From an uncultured Phycisphaerae bacterium (GTDB lineage Bacteria; Planctomycetota; Phycisphaerae; UBA1845; PWPN01), in NCBI GenBank assembly GCA_938005315.1, contig CALLOB010000099.1, positions 1-55,146 of the forward strand: a DNA stretch of 55,146 nucleotides. Reading direction: 5' to 3'. Numbering within the stretch: the first letter of the stretch is position 1; every line of letters starts with the position of its first letter. Positions 37,646-45,443 of the stretch are shown piece by piece. Both the position numbers and the translations under genes were made by a program. Under the pieces are notes generated by a model. The model worked only from the letters and a program-made list of their open reading frames with translations. It was not told where the DNA came from and did not search any database.

Positions 37646-39892
37646 ATGGCTTGCTTGACCTCGATCAGACGCGACGCTACGCGAGGCGTCCTGCTCCTGC
37701 TTGCGGCGGTCGCCGCGGCGGGCGACCCATCCACCGCCCGGGCCGCCGGGCGACAGGACAACACGGCGGGGCGTCAGCCGCGAAGAATCCTGGTCAACAG
37801 CGCCTCCGCCGCCAGGTCGGCCCGTCCCGGCGTCCTGAACCTCCCGGAAGCCCTGCACGCCGCACTGGCGGATCCTGCGGACAATATCATCGAGCTGGAT
37901 CCGACGGTCTTCACCGGCCGCCAGGTGGTCATCCCGCTGACGGCCGGCCTGGTGGCCGATTGCCGGGCCGGCGCGGATGTGATCGACGCAACAACCATAC
38001 CGGCCGCCGTGATCCTGGACCTCTCGGCCTGCTCGGGTCCGGCGTTCATCCTCCGCGGAAATGCCTCCCTGAGCCTGGCCGGGCTGACCATCCAGGGAGG
38101 CCAGGACCGGGGCATCCTGGTGCAGGAGTCGGCCCGCCTGAGGCTGGAGCATGTGGCCATCCTGCGGTGCGCCGGACCGGGCATGGCGGTCTTCGGTCAG
38201 GCGAGCATTGCGGCCGTATCCTGTCGTTTCTCGAACAACAGGACCCACGGCGTCGAGGTCCACGACCGGGCGGTCGCGTCGCTGGTGCGCAGCGAGAGCA
38301 CCGGCAACGGGCAGGCCGGCCTGGCGGCATTCGGAGAATGCCGCATCTCGATCGAGCACGGCCAGTTCGCCGACAACGGCGAGTGGAACCTGGTTCTGAC
38401 CAACAACGCCCGGGCCCGGCTGGAGAACTGCCTGCTGCGGCGCGGGGGCTTTGCCGGCATCGACCTGAGCGAGTCGGCCTCGCTGGACGCCGTGGGCAGC
38501 CACCTGGATCAGGGCCGACGCTTCGGCATCTTCGCCACCGGCCGGGCCGCGGCGCGGCTCGAACGCTGCTCGGTCCGCCGTCACGAAGGGCGCGGCATCG
38601 AGCTTCAGGACCAGACGACCCTGAGCCTGCAGGATTGCGTCATCGAGGGCAACAACGATTACGGCCTGATCCTCTTCGGGCAGGCCGCGGTCCAGGCCGC
38701 CAACTCGAGCATCTCGCAGAACAACGGCCACGGGGCCAGCCTGCGCGGGCGTTCGCGGGGACGCTTCGTCGAGTGCTCCTTCACCGGAAACCGCTACAGC
38801 GGTCTGGGCTGTCCCGACGCCCTGGAAGGCGGCGCGGTCTCGGCGACCCGCTGCCTGTTCAAAGCCAACGGCATGCGGCCGATCTACCGCGGCCCGCTGC
38901 ACATCGACCCGCTCGTGCCCACGCCCCTGCGGATCATGGGACAATATGTGGAATGCATGGCCGCTCCGGGGGCGGTCATCGAACTCTATCAGGACCGCGG
39001 CGGCGAGGCCGGCAAGTACCTCGGAAGCCTGCAGTGCGACGAGCACGGGCGTTTCCAGGTGGACTGCAGCGAGCTTCCCGCCGACACGGTCATGACCGCG
39101 TCGGCGACGATCAACGGCTCGACCAGCGAGTTCAACGTCATCGGCGCCGCGCTGTCCGTGCCGGTACTCAACGCTCTGCTCGGGCGAACCGGTCCTCTCT
39201 CCGACGAGGGCGGAGCCCCGGATCTCGGCCGCCGCCTGCGTCGCTGGCCGCACGGCACGTCCCTGACCTTCCACATGCCCGAGCCGCCCAGCGCCGCGGT
39301 GGAGACCTATCTTCGTTTCATCGCCGAGCGCGTGGCCGACTGGACCGGCGGCGCGCTGACCGCCATCCCCCTGCTCGGCCCGGCCGAGGCCCCGCCGGCC
39401 GACAGCGTCATTATCCCGATCCATTATGTCCCCGCCGAACAGCCGCCGCTGCTGGGCCGCGGAGGCGTGGCCTTCATGAAATGGGACGGCGACGGGCACT
39501 TTCTCTCGCCGATGCGGATCGTCCTGGCTCAAGGGAAAGAGATCCGCCAGACCTGCCCGAGGGTACTGGCCCACGAAATCGGGCACGTGCTGGGCCTGTG
39601 TCACGTCCGGGTGGGCCTGCTGTCGCGGATGCAGGGCTCAATCCCCCCGCCCAGGCCCTATGTCAACGATTTCTCGCCGATGATGACCTACTTCGACGTG
39701 CTGGCTCTGCAGATCCTCCACGACCCGCGGAACGACGGCCCGCCCACCCTCCGGCAGCTGGCCGAGAACGGCTCCCTGGTCTCCGGAACGACGCTGCGCG
39801 TCGCCGACGCCGCCCAGGCCGCCGACCAGCCGACGTTCAGCCCCCCCGCCGAGCGACCCGACAGCCCCGGGCCCACCGGAGCGCACAAGTGA
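37646..39892 (+). CDS. Secreted right-handed beta-helix protein with C-terminal metzincin-like protease motif
   Basis: 748 residues from the ATG at 37646, the start that gives a signal peptide (RGVLLLLAAVAAAG). Residues 90-400 are parallel beta-helix coils of 22-24 residues. The repeated pattern is (A/S)xLxLxxCxIxxN followed by GhxLx, as in ARLRLEHVAILRCAG, CRISIEHGQFADNGEWN and TTLSLQDCVIEGNNDYG. A carboxypeptidase-regulatory-like segment (APGAVIELYQDRG to TINGSTSEFNV) follows near 430-500. The last 220 residues contain HEIGHVLGLCH at 643-653. This fits the metzincin zinc motif HExxHxxGxxH, and two Met-containing stretches follow that could supply a Met-turn (RMQGS, DFSPMMTY). Upstream, the domain is loosely matrixin-like (LTFHMPEPP, WDGDGHFLSP). 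Stand-alone gene; substrate unknown. Confidence 0.8.
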   Translation: MACLTSIRRDATRGVLLLLAAVAAAGDPSTARAAGRQDNTAGRQPRRILVNSASAARSARPGVLNLPEALHAALADPADNIIELDPTVFTGRQVVIPLTAGLVADCRAGADVIDATTIPAAVILDLSACSGPAFILRGNASLSLAGLTIQGGQDRGILVQESARLRLEHVAILRCAGPGMAVFGQASIAAVSCRFSNNRTHGVEVHDRAVASLVRSESTGNGQAGLAAFGECRISIEHGQFADNGEWNLVLTNNARARLENCLLRRGGFAGIDLSESASLDAVGSHLDQGRRFGIFATGRAAARLERCSVRRHEGRGIELQDQTTLSLQDCVIEGNNDYGLILFGQAAVQAANSSISQNNGHGASLRGRSRGRFVECSFTGNRYSGLGCPDALEGGAVSATRCLFKANGMRPIYRGPLHIDPLVPTPLRIMGQYVECMAAPGAVIELYQDRGGEAGKYLGSLQCDEHGRFQVDCSELPADTVMTASATINGSTSEFNVIGAALSVPVLNALLGRTGPLSDEGGAPDLGRRLRRWPHGTSLTFHMPEPPSAAVETYLRFIAERVADWTGGALTAIPLLGPAEAPPADSVIIPIHYVPAEQPPLLGRGGVAFMKWDGDGHFLSPMRIVLAQGKEIRQTCPRVLAHEIGHVLGLCHVRVGLLSRMQGSIPPPRPYVNDFSPMMTYFDVLALQILHDPRNDGPPTLRQLAENGSLVSGTTLRVADAAQAADQPTFSPPAERPDSPGPTGAHK

Positions 39893-40102
39893 TCCCACAG
39901 CGGCCGATGACGCAGCCCCGCAGTCGCGAGGTCTGACGGATCCTCCCGCCGCGGTCCGAAGAAACCTGCGGCCACAACCCGGGGGCCCCGGCCGCTTCAG
40001 AACGGCTGCGGCGGCAGATCGACGAACCGCGCGACCCAAGCGGGAATCGATCGCCTCAGGGATGATGAACCGGGTTCGGGGTCGGAATGGCGATTGCAGG
40101 TT

Positions 40103-42481
40103 TCACGACGCCCCGGCCGCGCTGGCGTTGATTTCGACGACGCCGGCCGACCAGCGCGGCAGCATGAGCCGCAGGCTGTTGCCCGCCGGCCGCAGGTCCA
40201 TCCTTACCGGCCTGATGGCATCCGGTCGATCCAGCGTGTTTCGGGCGTTCAGCGAATCCGCCGCCACCAGCGACATCGCCGCCGTGCCCAGCGTGAACGG
40301 GCCGCGCACCGTCAGCTCGACCTCGACCTGCTCCTCGGCGGGATTGACCAGCTTCACGAAAACCCGCCGCCCCTGCTCGTCGCAAGAGGCAACCACGTTC
40401 AACGGCGGCCTCGCTCCCTCCACCGCCACCCGCCGCGGGCCGAAGTGGTCGCGCCACAGCTTCATCACCACGTAATTCGGCGCCGGGAACCACCTGCGGT
40501 GGTCGAAATTGATCAGCGCGTTGTCCCATTCGGTGGCCGAGACGTGCCGCAGCAGCAGCGCCGGGCTGGAGATCTCCACCACGTCACCGCAACGCTCGAA
40601 CACGTTCAGCAGCCCCCCGGCGTACAATCCGGTGCGCCAGTCGGTGCTCTGGGCGTTCCACTCCGACACGAACAATCGCACCGAGGGATTGCGCGAGGCC
40701 GCGATGAGCTCGGCACACTGTCTGAAGAAGGCCTCGTGCACGGCCGGCTGCGAGGCGAAGGCCTCCGGCGGCTCATAGTGATGCAGGCTCAGCCAGTCGA
40801 TGTGCTCGGCGCAGGCCTCCAGCACCCTGCGGTTCCACTCCAGGTCCGTTCCGGCGCTGCCGCAGGCCACGATCCGGATCGACGGGTCCACCTGCTTCAT
40901 CGCCGGCACGAACGCCCGCACCGCCCGGCCGTAGGCTTCGGCACCCATCGACCAGGTCTCGTTGTCGATCTCCCAGTAACGAACACCGTACGGCTCCCGC
41001 CGGCCGCGCGAAGCCCGCACCGCCCCCCAGGCTGAATCCGCCGACCCGTTGCAGTACTCCACCCAGTCGCAGGCCTCCCGCACGTACTCGGCCTGCTTCT
41101 CCGGAACGTCGTGCCGCCCGATGTTGATCACTACCAGCGGCTCGCACCGCAACCGCCGGCACAGGGCGATGAACTCGTCGATGCCGAAAGCGTTGACATC
41201 CCGGTCGTCCCACATCTCGATGGGATAGCTGATGCGCTTGTGCTGCGGCCCGATCGCGTCCTTCCAGCGGTACCACTCCGCGAAACACCCCCCCGGCCAG
41301 CGGATCAACGGCGGACGCAGCCCGGCCAGGGCCTCCAGCAGGTCCGGACGGAAGCCTCCCGCCCCCAACGCCGCATCGGGCATCAGGCTCACCTGGTCGA
41401 TCCAGACCCGCCCCCGACCGCCCAGAACGACGGCCAGAGCCGCGTCTTCGGCCGGTTCGGACGGCCGCAGCGTGAAGTTCAACTCTTTCCACGGCCCGGG
41501 CTCGACCGCCGCATGCTCCTCGGCCAGCACCCGCTCGCCGGCCGTCAGGCGCACCGTCAGCCGCGCGGCTGTTTCGCCGCGGGCCCAGAGCGATCCGTGC
41601 AGCGTCTGACCCTCCCGCACCGCCAGCCGCCGCTGGAGAATCCCGCCCTCCTCTCCGTCAGCCTCGACGCGCAGGCACATCCGGCCGTTGAGGGCCTCGC
41701 CCTCCTGCAGTTCCAGCCGCGCGGGCCGGCCGCAGGGTTCCCAGTCCCTGGCCGTCTGAGGGCGCGGAAGCTCCGCAGGCAACCCCTCGAACAGCGTTTC
41801 GCCCGTCGGCGACCGCACGGCCAGGTCGCGGAAGCGCGCTGTCGTCGTCCAGGTGCCCACGCCCACCGCACCGGCCGGGTGTGCCTGCTCGTCGGTGAAG
41901 TCCAGCACCTGTTCATCGTCCAGCCAGGCCTGGAACCGCGGGCCCGCGAAACGCACCCTGATCCGGTACCACCGCCCGGTCTCGATCCGGCCGGGCCGCT
42001 GCGGGGTCACGCATGTCCGTCCCGCGTCGGTCGCCTTCTCCAGGGCGTGAAAGCGGTTGCCCCAGCCCCCCAGGTTCAACCAGTAATAGGCCGCCTCTCC
42101 GGAATACCTGAACAGGATCAGGAAGCCCTCATATCCGCCGGTCTTGCAGGCCTGGAGACTGAACTCCCCGTCGCGCCAGCCGCGGTCGCCGAAGACCAGC
42201 CGGACGTCAGGCACCGGATCGGTCTGGTGCAGCTGGCCGTCCTTGATTTCCCAGCGGCCGTCGGGCAGGACCCGCTCGAAGCTGCGGTTCCAGACCAGCT
42301 CGCCCCACAGCCCGCCGTTGACCGAGTGATAGATGTGCTCCAGGAAGTGACTGTAGATCCGCTCGTCGATCCGGCCCTCGACGGCGCCCGGATCGACCGT
42401 CAACCGCACGGCCTCTCCCGCCGCCGGACCCGCCGCCCAGACGAACCCCACCGCGACCCACACCGCCATTCGCCGACTCAT
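40103..42481 (-). CDS. GH51-type alpha-L-arabinofuranosidase with inserted binding domains
   Basis: 792 residues from the ATG at 42481, where GAGGAGG lies 5 bases upstream. A signal peptide (MAVWVAVGFVWAAGPAAG) indicates export. The barrel opens with RIDERIYSHFLEHIYHSVNG and GELVWNRSFE. It is then interrupted by a LamG/DUF1080-like beta-sandwich (about 70-220) and a CBM4/9-like region (about 235-365). The barrel resumes at RPPLIRWPGGCFAEWYRWKD. The acid/base Glu is in YWEIDNETW and the nucleophile Glu is in FVSEWNAQ. It should cleave arabinofuranosyl side chains from hemicellulose or pectin. The start is 12 bases after the stop of the ABC-transporter gene, so the two are probably co-transcribed. 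Confidence 0.92.
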   Translation of the reverse strand: MSRRMAVWVAVGFVWAAGPAAGEAVRLTVDPGAVEGRIDERIYSHFLEHIYHSVNGGLWGELVWNRSFERVLPDGRWEIKDGQLHQTDPVPDVRLVFGDRGWRDGEFSLQACKTGGYEGFLILFRYSGEAAYYWLNLGGWGNRFHALEKATDAGRTCVTPQRPGRIETGRWYRIRVRFAGPRFQAWLDDEQVLDFTDEQAHPAGAVGVGTWTTTARFRDLAVRSPTGETLFEGLPAELPRPQTARDWEPCGRPARLELQEGEALNGRMCLRVEADGEEGGILQRRLAVREGQTLHGSLWARGETAARLTVRLTAGERVLAEEHAAVEPGPWKELNFTLRPSEPAEDAALAVVLGGRGRVWIDQVSLMPDAALGAGGFRPDLLEALAGLRPPLIRWPGGCFAEWYRWKDAIGPQHKRISYPIEMWDDRDVNAFGIDEFIALCRRLRCEPLVVINIGRHDVPEKQAEYVREACDWVEYCNGSADSAWGAVRASRGRREPYGVRYWEIDNETWSMGAEAYGRAVRAFVPAMKQVDPSIRIVACGSAGTDLEWNRRVLEACAEHIDWLSLHHYEPPEAFASQPAVHEAFFRQCAELIAASRNPSVRLFVSEWNAQSTDWRTGLYAGGLLNVFERCGDVVEISSPALLLRHVSATEWDNALINFDHRRWFPAPNYVVMKLWRDHFGPRRVAVEGARPPLNVVASCDEQGRRVFVKLVNPAEEQVEVELTVRGPFTLGTAAMSLVAADSLNARNTLDRPDAIRPVRMDLRPAGNSLRLMLPRWSAGVVEINASAAGAS

Positions 42482-42492
42482 GTCCGACCTCC

Positions 42493-44679
42493 TCATCCTG
42501 AATCGCGCATCTGTGTCTCGCAAAGCCTCCGGTACAGCGCGCACCGGTCAAACAGCTCCTCGTGCGTGCCCAGCCCGACGATCCGCCCCTCGTCCATCAC
42601 CACGATGCGGTCCGCGGCGGCGATGGTGCTGAAGCGGTGGGCGATGATGAACGCGGTGCTGTCCTTCAGGATGGCCTCCAGCGCCGCGTGGATCTTCATC
42701 TCCGACTCCGCGTCCACCTGACTGGTGGCCTCGTCGAAAATCAGGATCGGCGCCTGCCTCAGGATCGCCCGGGCGATGGCGATGCGCTGCCGCTGGCCGC
42801 CGGATAGCGTCGCCCCGTGCTCGCCGACCATGGTGTCGTAGCCCTGCGGCATCTGGCGGATGAACTCGTCGGCGAAGGCCTTGCGGGCGGCGGCCTCGAT
42901 CTGAGCGTCGGAGGCGTCCAGCCGGCCGTAGGCGATGTTCGCCCGCACGGTGTCGGGGAAGATCACCGTCTCCTGCGTGATCAGGCTGAACTGGCTCCGC
43001 AGCGAGCGCAGCGACACCCCGGCGCAGTCCTGCCCGTCGATCAGGATCCGCCCCGACGTCACCGGGAAGAACCGCGGCAGCAGACTGACCAGCGTGGTCT
43101 TGCCCGAGCCGTTCGGACCGACCAGGGCCACGGTCTCGCCCCGCCGGACCGTCAGCGTCACCCCGTCCACCGCCGGCCGGTTCGAGTCGGGATACCTGTA
43201 GGTGACGTTCTCGAACCGGATCTCCTCGCGCAGCGGGGTCAGCTCCGGGCGGCCGACGTCCCCGTCGTACTCGGTGCGGCTGTCGATGATCTCGAAGACG
43301 CGCTCGGCGGCGGCGTTGGCCCGCTGGATCTTGGGATACACCGTGGTCAGCTTGCGGACCGGGTCCAGGATCGCCACCAGCAGCACGATCATTCCCAGGA
43401 AGTGCGGCATCTTCTCGTCGGCGCCCTCGGCCAGCACCACCCGCGCGAAGTACATGATCGCCGCCGCCACCCCCACGAAGGCCAGCATCTCCAGCGAGGG
43501 CGACGCCAGGGCCTCTGTGCGCCCCATCTTCAGCTGGTGCCTGAGCACCCCCCGGTCGATGCGGAACAGCCGCCGCCGCTCGTAGTTCTCCCGCCCGTAG
43601 CCCTTGACCACCCGCATGCCCGTCAGCGTGCTCTCCAGCGCCCCCAGCATCATCGCGTAGGCCGCCAGCACCCGCTTGTTGGCCCGGCGGATCTTCTTGC
43701 CGATCCGCCGGATGATCAGCGCCGCCACCGGCGTCACCAGCACGACCACCACCGTCAGCTGCCAGTCCATGTACAGCGCCACCGCCGCCACGCCGATCGC
43801 CTTGAACGGCTCGGTGACCACCTTCTCGAAGAAGTTCGACAGCCCCCGGAAGATGTCGTTGGTGTCCTGCGAGAGCCGGCTGATGGTGTCGGCGGTGTTG
43901 CGGCTGAAATGGCTCAGCGGCAGCTTGAGAATGTGGCCGTACATCCGCCGGCGGATGTCCATGATCGCCCGGCAGTTGACCACCACCGTGAGATACTCGG
44001 CCAGAAAGCGCGCCAGGTTGCCCGTCAGGATCACGCACGCCATCAGCCCCAGCACCACCAGCAGCGTGCGCCAGCGCTCCTGGGGGCTCAGCCCCCCGGG
44101 AATCAGGTGTACCGCCCTCAGCGCCAGCCGGTAGTGCCCGGCCAGCGGCTCGACCGGCACATGCACCTCCGCCGCCTCGCCCCCCCCGGGCGGCAGACAG
44201 ACCAGCCTCAGCGGCGTGTCGTCCCGCGTCAGCGCCGCGAAGACCTCGTGGGCCCGGCCCCGGACCCCCCCGGCCTCCAGGATGAACGCCCCGCGCCGCA
44301 GGCCCGCCGCCGCCAGCGGCGAATGCTCCTTCAGGTCCGTCACCGTGGCCGTGCCCTGCGGCAGCCCCGGCACCTCGTAGTCCTTCAGCGAGTTGTAGAC
44401 CCCGAAACTGCAACCCAGCCGCTTCTCGGCCACGGTCTGGGCCACCCAGCCGTGCAGGCCCTGCGGGCGCATCAGCACCGTCAGAATGAACGGGATCGAG
44501 CCCAGGCTTACCGAATAGGTCACCGCCATCAGCAGAATGCAGCCGATGGCCGGATAGAGGTAGCGCTTGTGCGGCCAGACGAAACCTAGCAGCCGCTTGA
44601 ACGGGCCGAAGGAGGACGCCATGTACCGCCGGTGACGCTCCTGGCGGGCTTGCTCTGCGTGGGACATACGGCCGGGCAT
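42493..44679 (-). CDS. ABC exporter (MsbA-like half transporter) with PDZ-like domain in the first extracytoplasmic loop
   Basis: 728 residues from the ATG at 44679; ATGs at 44667 and 44622 are alternatives. TM1 is about residues 42-70 (LYPAIGCILLMAVTYSV). It is followed not by a short loop but by about 130 residues containing a PDZ-like domain (103-178). The core reads ATVTDLKEHSPLAAAGLRRG, then AFILEAGGVRGRAHEVFAAL, then LRLVCLPPGGG. TM2 follows (LLVVLGLMACVILTGNLA), then the usual ABC type-1 membrane domain. The nucleotide-binding domain has Walker A GPNGSGKTT, signature LSGGQRQRIAIARA, Walker B ILIFDEATS and the H-loop AHRFST. All ATPase motifs are intact. By topology the PDZ faces outside the inner membrane, where it could bind partner or cargo C-termini. 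It lies between an exported protein and GH51. Confidence 0.9.
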   Translation of the reverse strand: MPGRMSHAEQARQERHRRYMASSFGPFKRLLGFVWPHKRYLYPAIGCILLMAVTYSVSLGSIPFILTVLMRPQGLHGWVAQTVAEKRLGCSFGVYNSLKDYEVPGLPQGTATVTDLKEHSPLAAAGLRRGAFILEAGGVRGRAHEVFAALTRDDTPLRLVCLPPGGGEAAEVHVPVEPLAGHYRLALRAVHLIPGGLSPQERWRTLLVVLGLMACVILTGNLARFLAEYLTVVVNCRAIMDIRRRMYGHILKLPLSHFSRNTADTISRLSQDTNDIFRGLSNFFEKVVTEPFKAIGVAAVALYMDWQLTVVVVLVTPVAALIIRRIGKKIRRANKRVLAAYAMMLGALESTLTGMRVVKGYGRENYERRRLFRIDRGVLRHQLKMGRTEALASPSLEMLAFVGVAAAIMYFARVVLAEGADEKMPHFLGMIVLLVAILDPVRKLTTVYPKIQRANAAAERVFEIIDSRTEYDGDVGRPELTPLREEIRFENVTYRYPDSNRPAVDGVTLTVRRGETVALVGPNGSGKTTLVSLLPRFFPVTSGRILIDGQDCAGVSLRSLRSQFSLITQETVIFPDTVRANIAYGRLDASDAQIEAAARKAFADEFIRQMPQGYDTMVGEHGATLSGGQRQRIAIARAILRQAPILIFDEATSQVDAESEMKIHAALEAILKDSTAFIIAHRFSTIAAADRIVVMDEGRIVGLGTHEELFDRCALYRRLCETQMRDSG

Positions 44680-45365
44680 GATAACCGCCGGCGACGCATC
44701 AGGCGAGCCCCCCACAGCACCGGCACTGCGGCCCCGAGAAACGCCAGGAAGCACGGGAAGTACGGCTCGCTGAGCTCGTGAAACGCCCGCACCCGGGCAA
44801 TGGTCGCCGGCAGGCCCACAACGTCGGCCAGCGTGAAGGCCTCGCGCCGGCCGGGCGCCACCCACAGCTTTCCGGTCGCGCCGTCCGGCAGCCAGGCCAC
44901 GGCGTAATACGTCCCGGCCTGCTCGAGCTGCGGCTCGATCTCGCCCTGGATCCAGGAGTCGGTGCCGGTGAACTCCTCGTGGAAGAACTCCGGCTCCCGA
45001 CCCTCGGGACGCTGCAACACAAGGCCGCCCAGCCCCGCAGGAATCTCAAACGGCAGCTCGACCGGCGGAAGGCCCGGCCCCAGCAGGGCCAGACTCGGGC
45101 GAAGACTCTCGGAGCCCTCCAGCACCGGCACGCCCAGCGACAGATACACGCGCTGGCCGGCCGCGACGTCGAAGACAAGCCACAACGGCCGACCGGGCTC
45201 GGTCACCTCGTGGTAAATCACATAGGAAATCGAGACGTCGTCGATCCGGATGGCCGTTTCCGGCGAGAGGGCGGTTCCGTCGCTGAAAATCGGCTTGTGA
45301 GCCGCCGCCGGCGCCGCCAGTACCGCCGGCAGAAGAAAACCGGATACCAGGCTCGAGGTGCGCAT
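44586..45365 (-). CDS. Exported protein of unknown function with C-terminal membrane anchor
   Basis: 259 residues from the ATG at 45365, with GGGAGG 6 bases upstream. Signal peptide: SLVSGFLLPAVLAAPAAAHK. The body is beta-rich (RIDDVSISYVIYHEVTEPG, VYLSLGVPVLEGSES, GTYYAVAWLPDGATGKLWVA). A transmembrane helix near residues 205-225 (FPCFLAFLGAAVPVLWGA) is followed by the basic stop-transfer RLMRRRR. The last 30 or so residues are unlike the rest and overlap the ABC-transporter start by about 94 bases, so the original stop may have been lost or a frameshift may have occurred near 44690. It is upstream of the PDZ-ABC exporter and may be its partner. Confidence 0.75.
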   Translation of the reverse strand: MRTSSLVSGFLLPAVLAAPAAAHKPIFSDGTALSPETAIRIDDVSISYVIYHEVTEPGRPLWLVFDVAAGQRVYLSLGVPVLEGSESLRPSLALLGPGLPPVELPFEIPAGLGGLVLQRPEGREPEFFHEEFTGTDSWIQGEIEPQLEQAGTYYAVAWLPDGATGKLWVAPGRREAFTLADVVGLPATIARVRAFHELSEPYFPCFLAFLGAAVPVLWGARLMRRRRLSCPAVCPTQSKPARSVTGGTWRPPSARSSGC

Positions 45366-45443
45366 GGTCGACCTCCCGCTCCAGGCGCGCGTCATTCGAC
45401 CAACACATCAAGCCTAGGCCTCCGGCCGGCCGCTGACCAACCC

